A DNA stretch of 64,000 nt from Deltaproteobacteria bacterium (GCA_030694465.1 JAUXYJ010000074.1:34582-98581); one strand, 5' to 3'; counted from the first letter of the stretch, positions 8,121 through 16,924 are shown. The notes: generated by a model not told the origin, from the sequence alone. Made by a program: numbers and translations.

Positions 8121-9284
8121 ATGAACAAACTCACCGGATTCACAACTGCATCCCTACTGGCGCTCAGTCTCTCGCACTGCGCGATGGAAGCGCAGACTTG
8201 GGAGATGCCCATGCGCAACTCGGGCTCGCTCTGTGAGCGAGCCTGCGCTCGGATCTACGACACCTGCCACTTGTCCCTTGGCACCTCGTCTGGCGCGCTC
8301 AGTCGCTCGCAGTGTGTTGAGCAGTGTCGCGCGGGTGGCATTGACGGCTACGAGGCCTGCTTGTCCGAAGTGAGCTGCAACCGCGACGCGGTCGCCGGCT
8401 GCTTTCTCTCGGTCCCTGTACGTCCCACCAATCCGCCCCCGTCGACTCTTGACGCAGGCGTCGACAGCGGCAGCCCAAGCGATGGCGGCTTCTCGATCCT
8501 TGATTCGGGCACTCCGCCGCCTCCGCCGCCTCCGCCGCCCGCCGCCTACAATTGCGCGACCGCGTGCGCCCATATTTACACCGTGTGCAACGCGCGCTTG
8601 TCGTCCAACGGCAGCACGCTCACACAGGCGCAGTGCGAGACGATGTGCGCTGGCGATTCACGCTACAGCAACAACGTTGAGTGTCTCTCGACCATGACGT
8701 GTGGCGCGGCAGAGTTCTCTGCGTGTCTGTCCGGCACCGGAAACCCGCCGCCACCACCACCGCCACCGCCACCAGCCACCGACGCGGGTGTGCGTGACGT
8801 GACCACGCCTCCGCCGCCTCCGCCGGGTATGTGCCCGGCGCTGAGCGCTCCGTTTGGGCGCAATAACGGCCAGAGCATCCCAGACTTCAACGGTCGGCGC
8901 TGCTCGGATGGCGCCTCGGTGAACTACCGAAACAACGTCTGGTGTGGAGCACGACTAACGATCGTGGCCACCGGGAGTTTTACCTGAGGACTCTGCGTCA
9001 CTGAAGCCGTGCAGCTTCAGCAACTTCAGCAGCGTTACGCAGCCAACGGTCTCAAGATTGTTCACTTGTTTCTTGAGAACTCTGGCGCCGATTCGACATC
9101 AACGTGCCGCGCGTGGACCTCACGTACGAGCATCACGTATCCCGCAGTGCTCGTGCCTTCGAGCTACATCTTTGAGGTCGGCGGTTGGAGCACTCCTGGC
9201 TACTACCTCGTCGGCAGCGACGGCCGGATCATCCCGAAGAGCGGTGCACTCGAGACGCAAGTCCGAGGCATCCTCGGGGTCTAA
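8121..9284 (+). CDS. Putative exported selenoprotein: Cys-rich repeats plus UxxC thioredoxin-like domain (UGA read as Sec)
   Basis: ATG at 8121 follows AGAGAGG. The frame runs to an in-frame TGA at 8985-8987 and continues, same frame and no other stop, to TAA at 9282, giving 387 residues if UGA is decoded. The order is: signal sequence with a possible lipobox Cys20; an eight-cysteine repeat (38-94); a Pro linker; a second eight-cysteine repeat (145-202); two further Pro-rich linkers; and a TlpA/thioredoxin-like domain (237-387). The UGA is residue 289 in T-U-G-L-C, exactly the first cysteine of the CxxC site. Downstream the fold is intact (L-K-I-V-H-L-F-L-E-N, then the cis-Pro segment W-S-T-P-G-Y-Y-L-V, then G-S-D-G-R-I-I). 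A hairpin suited to a SECIS follows. It is probably an extracytoplasmic thiol oxidoreductase. The alternative is a nonsense mutation (TGC to TGA) in a pseudogene, or two separate ORFs; the hairpin and intact downstream frame argue against both. Confidence 0.8.
9001..9020 (+). promoter_or_regulatory. Candidate bacterial SECIS element
   Basis: CTGAAGC (9001-9007) pairs perfectly with GCTTCAG (9014-9020) around the 6-base loop CGTGCA. The stem starts 13 bases, and the loop 20 bases, after the UGA at 8985-8987. Bacterial SECIS hairpins sit just downstream of the UGA inside the coding region, with a short apical loop carrying a G (often GU) that SelB contacts. This hairpin has GU at loop positions 2-3. 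A second CTTCAG at 9024-9029 could compete for pairing. Confidence 0.7.
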
Positions 9285-9327
9285 CGCAGGGTCTCACGCG
9301 GGGTGAGCTAAGCTGTGGGGGGAGTGT

Positions 9328-9355
9328 CATTCATCAGCGGATTCGCTGGTGAATG
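9328..9355. terminator. Inverted repeat between convergent genes, possible bidirectional terminator
   Basis: CATTCATCAGCG (9328-9339) pairs with CGCTGGTGAATG (9344-9355) with one G-U and a GATT loop. It lies between the end of the selenoprotein-like gene and the end of the OmpA/TSP3 gene. There is no clear T-tract on either side, so it may be a weak or processing-type terminator. Confidence 0.45.
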
Positions 9356-9369
9356 GCTAATCCTTAGGC

Positions 9370-10734
9370 CTAGCGCGGTCGACGTCGAGGGCGGGGATTC
9401 GCGGGTACATGGGTCACAGAGCGTGTGGTCAAGACCGGGGAGCGCTCGTCGACTTCGAGGATGTGAAACTCGACGCGGCGGTTGACCGCGTACGCGCGCG
9501 CCGAGCGCTCGTCGATCATGGGGTGCTCTGTGCCGAGGGCCTCGACCGTGAGCCGCTCTGGAGCGATTCCGTGCGAAACGAGCCACTGATAGACGTTTTG
9601 AGCGCGCGTGCGAGAGAGCGCGATGTTGTGCTCGGGTGTGCCGGTCTCGTCGGCGTGTCCTTGCACCGAGACTCTGCGGATCATGGGCATCAGCTGCAGC
9701 GCCTCAAGCACATTGGGCAGCGTCGCGGTGCTGCGTGCAGAGACCTCGGCCTCGCCGCGCTCGAAAAAGATCGGGTCGGTCACCCAGTCTTCTGAGCCCT
9801 CGACCGAGAAGCGAAAGGTCCTGGGGCAGCCGTTTCTCCTGGGATTTCGCCCGCGAACTCCGGCCTCGCGTGGGCACGCGTCCTGCGCATCTGAGATCCC
9901 ATCGCCGTCGCTGTCGAGCGTGTCACTGCTCGCGGGGCAGCCGCGTCGTGAGAGATCGGGCTGTGGGCCGGCGGCGGTCTCGGGACAAAAATCTTCGCGA
10001 TCGACCACGCCGTCGTGGTCACGATCGGTCGAGGGCGCGGGGCAGCCGGGACGCAACGGGTCGGCTGTGCTGCCCTCGCCGATGGACTCTACCGGGCAAA
10101 AATCCTCGCGATCAATCACTCCGTCGCCGTCAGAGTCTCGGTCGTCTTCGTCGTCACGTGGCGGTGCGGGCACTCGCAGTGAGAGCGAGAGCCCACCTGT
10201 GAGCCAGTACGCGTCGCTCGGAAAATCCGTCGAGGCCGACAAGATGTGACCAAAGCGCGCGAAGACGCCCACGCCCACGGCGGGGTGAACTTGCCACTGC
10301 GCGCCAGCGCTGAGGTCCCACGCAAAACGCTGTTTGGCGCCTGAAAACCCTAGGTTTGCGTTTGCATCGAGCACCACACGGAGCCAGCCGTTGAGGCGTG
10401 GCTCAAGACGCAGCCCGCCGCCCACCGTGTAGATCTGCCCTGCGTCTTGGGCGTCGCGCGGAAACCACCGTGAAGCTCCACCGACTTGCAACGCCAGCGG
10501 CCCCGCGAGCGCAAACGACACACCGAGGCGCCCCTCGGCGAGCGCGCGAAAGCCCTGGGATTGCTGGTAGCTCGCGAGCATCGATCCGCCCGCGAGCTCG
10601 GTGTGGAGCGCGAAGCGCGAGACGACCTGCGCGTGCGCGACGCTGGGCGAGAGCGCAGCCACGCCGAGCGCAGCGCCCACGTTGAGTACGGTAAGCGCGA
10701 GCAAATTTGCAGGGCGAATGCGGCTGCGTGTCAC
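9370..10734 (-). CDS. OmpA-family outer-membrane protein with thrombospondin type 3 repeats
   Basis: The 454-residue product has a signal peptide ending near S-V-A-H-A. An N-terminal beta-barrel-like region follows (about 35-190), then a string of D-x-D-x-D-G-V/I-x-D calcium loops of thrombospondin type 3 type with regular C-P-x motifs (about 200-300). A C-terminal OmpA peptidoglycan-binding domain follows (V-Q-G-H-A-D-E-T-G-T, then S-R-T-R-A-Q-N-V, and N-R-R-V-E-F). It would tether the outer membrane to the wall. The GTG start overlaps the kinase stop upstream as GTGA, so the two are translationally coupled. Convergent with the selenoprotein-like gene. Confidence 0.9.
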   Translation of the reverse strand: MTRSRIRPANLLALTVLNVGAALGVAALSPSVAHAQVVSRFALHTELAGGSMLASYQQSQGFRALAEGRLGVSFALAGPLALQVGGASRWFPRDAQDAGQIYTVGGGLRLEPRLNGWLRVVLDANANLGFSGAKQRFAWDLSAGAQWQVHPAVGVGVFARFGHILSASTDFPSDAYWLTGGLSLSLRVPAPPRDDEDDRDSDGDGVIDREDFCPVESIGEGSTADPLRPGCPAPSTDRDHDGVVDREDFCPETAAGPQPDLSRRGCPASSDTLDSDGDGISDAQDACPREAGVRGRNPRRNGCPRTFRFSVEGSEDWVTDPIFFERGEAEVSARSTATLPNVLEALQLMPMIRRVSVQGHADETGTPEHNIALSRTRAQNVYQWLVSHGIAPERLTVEALGTEHPMIDERSARAYAVNRRVEFHILEVDERSPVLTTRSVTHVPANPRPRRRPR

Positions 10735-12491
10735 TCGTTAGATTCCCATCGGATGCGGCGAATGGTGGTGCCTCCGGGGCGGATCTCGATGTTCACGGTC
10801 TGCGGTGGGAGCCCGTTGCCTGCCACCATCCGCAGCGCGTGTTGCCCGGGACGCAGCTGAAAGTCCGTGAGGGGCGTGCGACCGAGTCGCCGAGAGCCTT
10901 CGAAGACATCGGCTTGAGGAGTCGCCATCAGCGTCAGAAAGCCATTGCGTACAAATGTCGGGTGCGCCGGTGGGCGCGGGGGCGTCACGGTCGGGGGCTG
11001 CGGCGGTGTCGGTGCTGTGACAGGCACGGTGTGGGCGATGACTACGCGGCGCGCATCTGTCACTGAAATTCCAGCATCGGCGTACACACGGACCTCGCGC
11101 ACTTGGACCTCGACGACGCGGCGCTCGATGATGGTGCGGAGGTATGGGAGCAGCAAGACCACGGCGATCACGGCGCACGCAATGGAGACAAAGGGCACCA
11201 ACAACAAGAGCGCGAGCGAGCCTCGTCGGCGATCGGTCGCGGCTTGGTTTTCGTGCTGTGTGGGTTGTCGCTCGGTAAAAAACTGCTGAGAGCTCGTCGG
11301 GGGCGCGACAATGGGGGCGGGGCGCAGATCAGACTGGCCCATCGGGACGGGGATCTTCGTCGCGGCGCGGGACAGCTCGGCGCTCGGGTCCGTCGTCACG
11401 TCCACCGCGGGCATCGCGAGCAGAGGGGTGTCCTCGATGGGCGTGTTGGCGAACATCCGCAGCTGCTCTTGCCGCTCTTCGATCTCGCCCGCGAAGAGCT
11501 CTGCCATGAGCTCGCCGACCTCTTCGATCCCTGCTACGACGCCGTTGTTTGCGAGGGCTGCCTCGAGGTCACGTGCGAGGTCTAGCGCGTGCGGATAGCG
11601 TTGGTTGCGGTCGCGAGCGAGCGCCCTGAGCACGATGTGATCAAACACGACGGGCATCCCCGGTCGCACGGTGCTGGGCGCGACGATGGGGGCCTCGAGC
11701 ACCGCGAAGCCTGAGCCCACGTCGTTCTCGCGCTTGAAGAGCCTGCGGCCCGTGAGCAGCTCCCAAAGGATGATCCCGAGGGCAAACACGTCGACGCGGC
11801 GATCCAGTGCGACGCCGCGGATTTGCTCGGGCGCCATGTAGGCGACCTTGCCCTTGAGCATGCCCGTCGCGGTGCGCTCGGCGATCGCTTCGTTGCTTCG
11901 GGCGATGCCAAAATCGACGACCTTGGTGCTGCCCGAGTAGAGAATAAAAATGTTCTGCGGGCTCACGTCGCGGTGGACGACCTCGGCGAGCGTGCCGTCG
12001 TCGCGTCGGACTTCGTGCGCGGCGTGAAGCCCTCGCGCGGCCTCGGCGATGATCCGCGCGGTGAGCTTGACGGGGATGCCTTTGAAATTGCGTGCACGGC
12101 GGATGACCCCTGCGAGGGGCTGGCCGTGAAGAAACTCCATCGCGAGGTAGTAGGTCCCGTCTCGTTGGCCGAAGTCTGTGACCGAGCACACGTTGGGGTG
12201 ATCAATGCGCGCGGCGATGCGCGCTTCGGCCAAGAACATCTTGATGAAGCGCTCTTCGTTGGCCAGGTGCGGCAAGATCGCTTTGATCGCGACCCACTTG
12301 GCGAAGCCCTCGTCCCCGAGCTTCTGTGCAAGATAGACCTCGGCCATTCCGCCTGCAGCGAGTCGCTGGCGTAGGACATACGAACCGAGACGCTGTCCCG
12401 GAAACAATGCGCTTGAGAAGACTGGCTCCAAAGTCACCGCAACGAGTTCTTCAGTGTGGCACAACCCATCGCGAACGGGAAAAGAACGCAC
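10731..12491 (-). CDS. Hanks-type Ser/Thr protein kinase with transmembrane segment and PEGA-like C-terminus
   Basis: An active-looking kinase: glycine loop A-A-G-G-M-A-E-V-Y (46-53), V-A-I-K lysine (about 70), catalytic H-R-D-V-S-P-Q-N (173-180), D-F-G (193-195) and A-P-E-Q. One transmembrane helix sits at about 430-450, and the C-terminus (G-F-L-T-L-M-A-T-P-Q-A-D-V-F to the end) has the beta-rich PEGA form common in myxobacterial kinases. The GTG start at 12491 lies 15 bp after the SUMF-like gene; a GTG at codon 19 is an alternative start. It forms an operon with the SUMF-like lipoprotein upstream and OmpA/TSP3 downstream, which suggests envelope sensing. Substrates are unknown. Confidence 0.92.
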   Translation of the reverse strand: MRSFPVRDGLCHTEELVAVTLEPVFSSALFPGQRLGSYVLRQRLAAGGMAEVYLAQKLGDEGFAKWVAIKAILPHLANEERFIKMFLAEARIAARIDHPNVCSVTDFGQRDGTYYLAMEFLHGQPLAGVIRRARNFKGIPVKLTARIIAEAARGLHAAHEVRRDDGTLAEVVHRDVSPQNIFILYSGSTKVVDFGIARSNEAIAERTATGMLKGKVAYMAPEQIRGVALDRRVDVFALGIILWELLTGRRLFKRENDVGSGFAVLEAPIVAPSTVRPGMPVVFDHIVLRALARDRNQRYPHALDLARDLEAALANNGVVAGIEEVGELMAELFAGEIEERQEQLRMFANTPIEDTPLLAMPAVDVTTDPSAELSRAATKIPVPMGQSDLRPAPIVAPPTSSQQFFTERQPTQHENQAATDRRRGSLALLLLVPFVSIACAVIAVVLLLPYLRTIIERRVVEVQVREVRVYADAGISVTDARRVVIAHTVPVTAPTPPQPPTVTPPRPPAHPTFVRNGFLTLMATPQADVFEGSRRLGRTPLTDFQLRPGQHALRMVAGNGLPPQTVNIEIRPGGTTIRRIRWESNE

Positions 12492-12506
12492 ACCATTGCG
12501 ATTCGC

Positions 12507-13718
12507 TTAGCGGTTGTACGCGCAGCGAAAGCCCGTGCCCTCGCTCGAGATGTTGGCCGATCCCGCGCGGCGACGCGCAGCGGAGGGTAGCTCAGGCGCG
12601 GGGTTGGTGTTGCCAAAGTCACCGCCGCGGATGGTGATCGCGCGTGTCGTGGGCGACGCGGTCTGTCCCAGCACGATGCACACGGGGTTGATCCTCGCGG
12701 TGCCGCCCCAGCAGCGTGGGTCGTTGAAGGGGACGAGCTCGTCTGCGACAAACTCTTCGACGTTGCCGGCGAGATCGTAGAAGCCACCGGTAGGGGCGAA
12801 GCTCGCGACGCGCCGGGTGGGCAGGCCGTTGTCACCTGGGCAGTCGTTCCATTGGGCGAGGTCGCAGGTCGGGCTCGGCGCTTGATTTCCCCAGGGGTAG
12901 AGCCGCGGCGTGGGGCGACCGTCGACCCGGGTCCCGTACGCCACGAACTCCCACTCGGCCTCGGTCGGCAGCCTGCCACCCTCGAACACACAGAACGCCT
13001 GCGCGGCGTTGGGCCACACGCGCGTGATGGGATGGCTCTCGGCCGCGCCCGGCGCCAAGCGCCACATGGGATCACTCGGTGAGAACACCTGTTGCTCGGT
13101 CCTGAAGACCCCACCGGGATACTGCACGGTCAACGGAGGCAACCGAGGAGGCATGCTTTCGCTCGGAAAAAACCTGCGAAATCGCGCGATGGTCACCTCG
13201 GTCGCGTCCATCGCGAAGGGGCTCAGCTGGATGTTTCGCTGCTCGGAGCCAGGGATGTTCTCGGCGACGGTAAACGTCCCGCCGGCGACCTCGACCACAG
13301 TACACTCCGGAGCCCCTGGCGTCGGGCACGAGGGTCGCGGACACACTCCCGCGCTGCACGTGCCGCTGTTGCATTGATCCGACGCACAACAGCGCTGGCC
13401 AGGACCCCCGCACGGGCCACAGTGCGAGTCCATCGTGTTGCAGTACAACCCAGCGCCCATGCACGTGTTTGCGCTGCAACAAGGCTGATAGATCGCACCA
13501 CAGGGCGCTGCAACGTCAGGCGTCGCGCTGCCGTCTGCGTCAACGCTCATGACGTCCTGCGCGAGCACCTCGGTCGTCGGCGCGTCAGTCCTGGCGTCGA
13601 GCACCTGAGCACCGCGCGGGACACCGACGGGGTCTCCAATGACTGACGAGCTGCCACAGGCGAGCAGCTGGGGTCCGAGGGCGATCGCGGAGAGAGTGAC
13701 GAATTGCAGAGATTTCAT
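12507..13718 (-). CDS. SUMF1/FGE-fold lipoprotein without the catalytic cysteines
   Basis: The start is taken at the ATG at 13718, giving a signal peptide with lipobox L-L-A-C. A cysteine-rich linker follows (about 55-115, C-C-S-A-N-T-C and C-C-A-S-D-Q-C), then a formylglycine-generating-enzyme fold: V-A-G-G-T-F, D-A-T-E-V-T, G-G-R-L-P-T-E-A-E-W-E, Y-P-W-G-N, D-L-A-G-N-V-E-E and R-G-G-D-F. In true FGE a cysteine pair follows R-G-G-S. Here the stretch reads R-G-G-D-F-G-N-T-N-P-A-P and has no Cys, so sulfatase activation is unlikely. Many myxobacterial kinase loci carry such inactive SUMF domains, thought to be binding or sensor modules. First gene of the operon with the kinase. Confidence 0.85.
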   Translation of the reverse strand: MKSLQFVTLSAIALGPQLLACGSSSVIGDPVGVPRGAQVLDARTDAPTTEVLAQDVMSVDADGSATPDVAAPCGAIYQPCCSANTCMGAGLYCNTMDSHCGPCGGPGQRCCASDQCNSGTCSAGVCPRPSCPTPGAPECTVVEVAGGTFTVAENIPGSEQRNIQLSPFAMDATEVTIARFRRFFPSESMPPRLPPLTVQYPGGVFRTEQQVFSPSDPMWRLAPGAAESHPITRVWPNAAQAFCVFEGGRLPTEAEWEFVAYGTRVDGRPTPRLYPWGNQAPSPTCDLAQWNDCPGDNGLPTRRVASFAPTGGFYDLAGNVEEFVADELVPFNDPRCWGGTARINPVCIVLGQTASPTTRAITIRGGDFGNTNPAPELPSAARRRAGSANISSEGTGFRCAYNR

Positions 13719-13868
13719 TGGTAAAATTAGGTTTGCACTTAGCGTGCCGAGGCAGTGGTTGGTGCATCGAGCGGTCGTACACCCATCGAAAACCGTTGCC
13801 CGGCGAGGTCGCTCGCTTGCAGCCCAGAGCATCGCGTCACTGCACGGCTCCTCGATCGATTCGTGTGA

Positions 13869-15839
13869 CTAATCGCTCACGAACCTGTCGGTCGCGAGGT
13901 CCTCGGCCGGCGGCGAGAGCACAACCACGCGTGTCCCGTCGTCGGGTCGAACCACACATGCGAAATCGGGTCGAAGCGAGAGCGTGTCATCGCCCTGAAC
14001 GAGCCCAATCGCGAGCTCTCCATGAGCCTGTGCCGAGCGATGAATCTCTGCAAAATTGCTGGTCGCTTCGCTGGTGTACCGAGACGCGGGCCACAGCACG
14101 ATCTCTTGCCCCTGCGCGCTCAGAAGCTCTTCGTAGGCATCCGAGCACTGGGGCGCGAGGGCGTGTGCGACGAGTAACATCGCGACCACATCGCCGCTCA
14201 CGAGCAGGTCCGACGCGCTGCTACTCACCTTGGACGCCGAGCGCACATCTTGGACCTCGGTCACGACGCGCGCAGGGCGTTTTCCGGTCGCGCGCATGCC
14301 GTGCCGAAGCCAGAGCAGATAGCTCAACGCGCTCGCGTCTCCGTGGAGATCCGTTGGGTCTTCGGCTCCCAAAATCACCACGGCGTCGGACGACAAGAGC
14401 GTGTCATCGGCGTCCTCGAGAGGCTCGGTGGGCTCGCGAACTTCTAACGTGAGCTTCACCGAGCGCACGCGCTGTTGCAGCGCCGCGACCTGGGCCGCCG
14501 CGCTTGTTTGTGCGGACGGTGGCGCAGTGATCGCGACCGAAGATCCCGAGCCCAAGATGTGATCGAGCTCCATCACCAGAGGCGCGAGCGTCTCGTTGTA
14601 TCCGACCACGCGGAGCCTCTCGACCGGCGCATTGCGCTTGTGAATTTCCTGCGTGATGGTGTGGCTCAAGGCTGCGATGTTCGTGGGCTCTGCGCGCACT
14701 TCGAGCTCGTCGTAGTCGTGCTTGAGCACGATGAGCTGATCGTCCCATCGAAGCACCTCGTCCTGCGAGGGGTTGAGCATCGTGTGGGTGCCGCGGCGAA
14801 AAATCCCAAGCACGAGCGCATGGAGCACTCGCTGCTGTGCGCTCGCGAAGGTCTGCTGTGCGAGCGACTCGGGGAGCACACAGACCTCGAGCTCAAACGC
14901 CCCACGCGAGAGCAACGCGCGTAGCACCGCGTACACACCACGCTGCCGTGCGCTCTGGGCCAAAATCCTCGCCAGAATCTCTTCGGTACACAGCACCCGT
15001 ACCGGGAGCGCGCGCTCGCCCGCTACGCCCGCCTCGGCCGCGAGCATCACAAGCGAGGCATGCGCTCTGCGTCGGACCTCGACGACAATGGTTGGCGAAT
15101 TTGCAGTATCAATCGCGCTCCTGAGCGCAAGGATAGTCTCGAGAGACCAGCGCGCGGCCTGCTCATCCGAGAGATCTTGTGGGGCGACCACGATGACCGC
15201 TTGGGCGTACTCGACGTTGACATTGCGCAAGGCGGCCTCTGAGCGAGGGTCGCCCACGCGGGTCAAGAGCGTGCGCGGCGCGCGGCTCTGTTGGCGTACG
15301 GACTCAAGGCTCGCGTCGAGCACATGTTTGCTCTGCGTCGCGAGCAAAACGAGGGCTTTGGATACCCCTGATTGCTGATATTCTCGTGCGATCCATGCGG
15401 CTTTTGGATCAAAGCCGAGGACGACAATGTGGTCTCGCTCGACCACTGGGGTGGTCCCTGAGCGCAGCAGATCCAACCGCGCGCCGATGGCACCCGCGAT
15501 GGCGCCTGTGAGAAACGACAACGACACGATCCCCGTCGCGGTGATGGTCAACGCGAGGGTGCGCTCTCCGGCCCGCACATTGGTCACCGCGCCCGGGTCG
15601 AGAAAGAGCGTCGTGGCCCAAAAGAGCGCCTCGCTTCCGGTGCGCGCGCTCGGATCGCTGGGGTACATCACGCGGAGCAAGAGCGCCCACATCGCGAGGA
15701 GGCTGAGCACGATGCCCACAATCAGCAGGCCCAAGGCCAGGGGTGGCCAAGCCAACACACGATCGGCGCGATAGGCGAGCCAGCGGCGCATACGCTCACG
15801 TCGAGTGCGCTCTTTGCGGGCTGAGTGCTCAGCGGTCAC
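13869..15839 (-). CDS. CASTOR/POLLUX-like ion channel with RCK (TrkA-N) domains
   Basis: 656 residues. A basic N-terminus precedes TM1 (about 33-60), and a pore-loop region F-W-A-T-T-L-F-L-D-P-G-A-V (about 93-105) precedes TM2 (about 113-140). The large cytoplasmic part begins H-I-V-V-L-G-F-D (about 158) and carries Rossmann-type RCK features such as T-R-V-G-D-P-R-S-E-A-A-L. D-P-G after the pore helix and this domain order match the CASTOR/POLLUX/SYM8 family of K+/Ca2+-regulated channels. The ion and the gating ligand cannot be read from sequence. The GTG start overlaps the serC stop by 4 bp (GTGA), so it is the second gene of a serC transcript. Confidence 0.82.
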   Translation of the reverse strand: MTAEHSARKERTRRERMRRWLAYRADRVLAWPPLALGLLIVGIVLSLLAMWALLLRVMYPSDPSARTGSEALFWATTLFLDPGAVTNVRAGERTLALTITATGIVSLSFLTGAIAGAIGARLDLLRSGTTPVVERDHIVVLGFDPKAAWIAREYQQSGVSKALVLLATQSKHVLDASLESVRQQSRAPRTLLTRVGDPRSEAALRNVNVEYAQAVIVVAPQDLSDEQAARWSLETILALRSAIDTANSPTIVVEVRRRAHASLVMLAAEAGVAGERALPVRVLCTEEILARILAQSARQRGVYAVLRALLSRGAFELEVCVLPESLAQQTFASAQQRVLHALVLGIFRRGTHTMLNPSQDEVLRWDDQLIVLKHDYDELEVRAEPTNIAALSHTITQEIHKRNAPVERLRVVGYNETLAPLVMELDHILGSGSSVAITAPPSAQTSAAAQVAALQQRVRSVKLTLEVREPTEPLEDADDTLLSSDAVVILGAEDPTDLHGDASALSYLLWLRHGMRATGKRPARVVTEVQDVRSASKVSSSASDLLVSGDVVAMLLVAHALAPQCSDAYEELLSAQGQEIVLWPASRYTSEATSNFAEIHRSAQAHGELAIGLVQGDDTLSLRPDFACVVRPDDGTRVVVLSPPAEDLATDRFVSD

Positions 15840-16924
15840 GCGTGATGAGCTCTTGCGAATTGCTTGAGAAAATCAACCAGTGCATCGACGGACTCGAGCG
15901 TGACCGCGTTGTAGATCGACGCGCGCAGCCCGCCGACGCTCCGGTGCCCACGCAGCCCGATGAGCCCCTCGGCGGTGGCCTTGGTGACGAGCTCTTCTTC
16001 GAGCGCTTCGGTGGGCAAGCGCCACACGACGTTCATGGTCGAGCGGCTGTCGAGCGCGGCGGGAGCACGGTAAAAATCGCCCTGTGAGTCCAGGGCGGCG
16101 TACAAACGTCGGGACTTCTCGCGGTTGATCTTCTCGATCGCTGCGAGGCCGCCGAGGTCTGTGAGCCAAGCCAGTACGTTGCGCACCATGTAGATCGCAA
16201 ACGTGGGCGGCGTGTTGTAGAGCGAGCGCGCTTTGCTCTGCGTCGCGTATCGCAATACCGTGGGAATATCCTTGCGACCTTGCGCTACGAACGAGTCACG
16301 CGCGATCGCAATGAGCACGCCCGAGGGCCCGAGATTCTTCTGCGCGCCCGCGTAGACAAAGTCATAGGGGCTCAGGTCCGTGGGCTTCCACAAGAAGTCC
16401 GAGGACATGTCCGAGATCAGCGGTCGGCCTTTTGCGTCGATCTCGCGGTGCCACTGCGTCCCGTAGAGTGTGTTGTTGCTCGTGACATGAACGTAGGCCG
16501 CAGCCGGATCAATCGAGATCTCTTCGGCGCTTGGGATGCGTGTGTAGCGCCCGTTTTCGAGGGTGCTCGCCGCGCTGCGTGCGGTGCCAACGCGCTGGGC
16601 TTCTTCGAGCGCTTTTTCGCTCCAGCCGCCCGTGACGATGTAGTCCGCGCTCTGGCCGGGATGTAAGAAATTCATGGGAATCTGCGCGAAATGTTGGCTC
16701 GCGCCTCCCGTGAGAAACATCACCGTGTGGTCGTCTCCGAGACCCAACAGCGCGCGCAATAACGCAGTCGCTTCGCTGTGCACTCGGTCGTATGCGTCGC
16801 CGCGATGCGAGTGCTCCATGATGGACATGCCCGTGTTCTCGAAGTCCACGAGCTCTCGCTGCGCGCGCTCGAGCGCCGCGAGAGGCAGCGCCGCGGGGCC
16901 TGCACCGAAGTTATGAACGCGCAT
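15836..16924 (-). CDS. serC: Phosphoserine aminotransferase SerC
   Basis: PLP-dependent enzyme making 3-phosphoserine from 3-phosphohydroxypyruvate in serine biosynthesis, and also acting in PLP synthesis. 362 residues, the usual length. Features: N-F-G-A-G-P-A-A-L-P at the start, F-E-N-T-G-M-S-I-M-E-H-S-H-R, F-L-T-G-G-A-S-Q-H-F, and the PLP-lysine region Y-A-G-A-Q-K-N-L-G-P-S-G. The C-terminus has the phosphate-binding G-H-R-S-V-G-G-L-R-A-S-I-Y-N. It leads the transcript with the channel gene and is divergent from the zinc-ribbon gene, about 100 bp between starts. Confidence 0.96.
   Translation of the reverse strand: MRVHNFGAGPAALPLAALERAQRELVDFENTGMSIMEHSHRGDAYDRVHSEATALLRALLGLGDDHTVMFLTGGASQHFAQIPMNFLHPGQSADYIVTGGWSEKALEEAQRVGTARSAASTLENGRYTRIPSAEEISIDPAAAYVHVTSNNTLYGTQWHREIDAKGRPLISDMSSDFLWKPTDLSPYDFVYAGAQKNLGPSGVLIAIARDSFVAQGRKDIPTVLRYATQSKARSLYNTPPTFAIYMVRNVLAWLTDLGGLAAIEKINREKSRRLYAALDSQGDFYRAPAALDSRSTMNVVWRLPTEALEEELVTKATAEGLIGLRGHRSVGGLRASIYNAVTLESVDALVDFLKQFARAHHA

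Noticed and set aside
8985..8987. Simple pseudogene caused by a TGC to TGA mutation
   Set aside because: Possible in principle, but the hairpin directly downstream and the intact 98-codon remainder fit Sec decoding better; kept as the main alternative.
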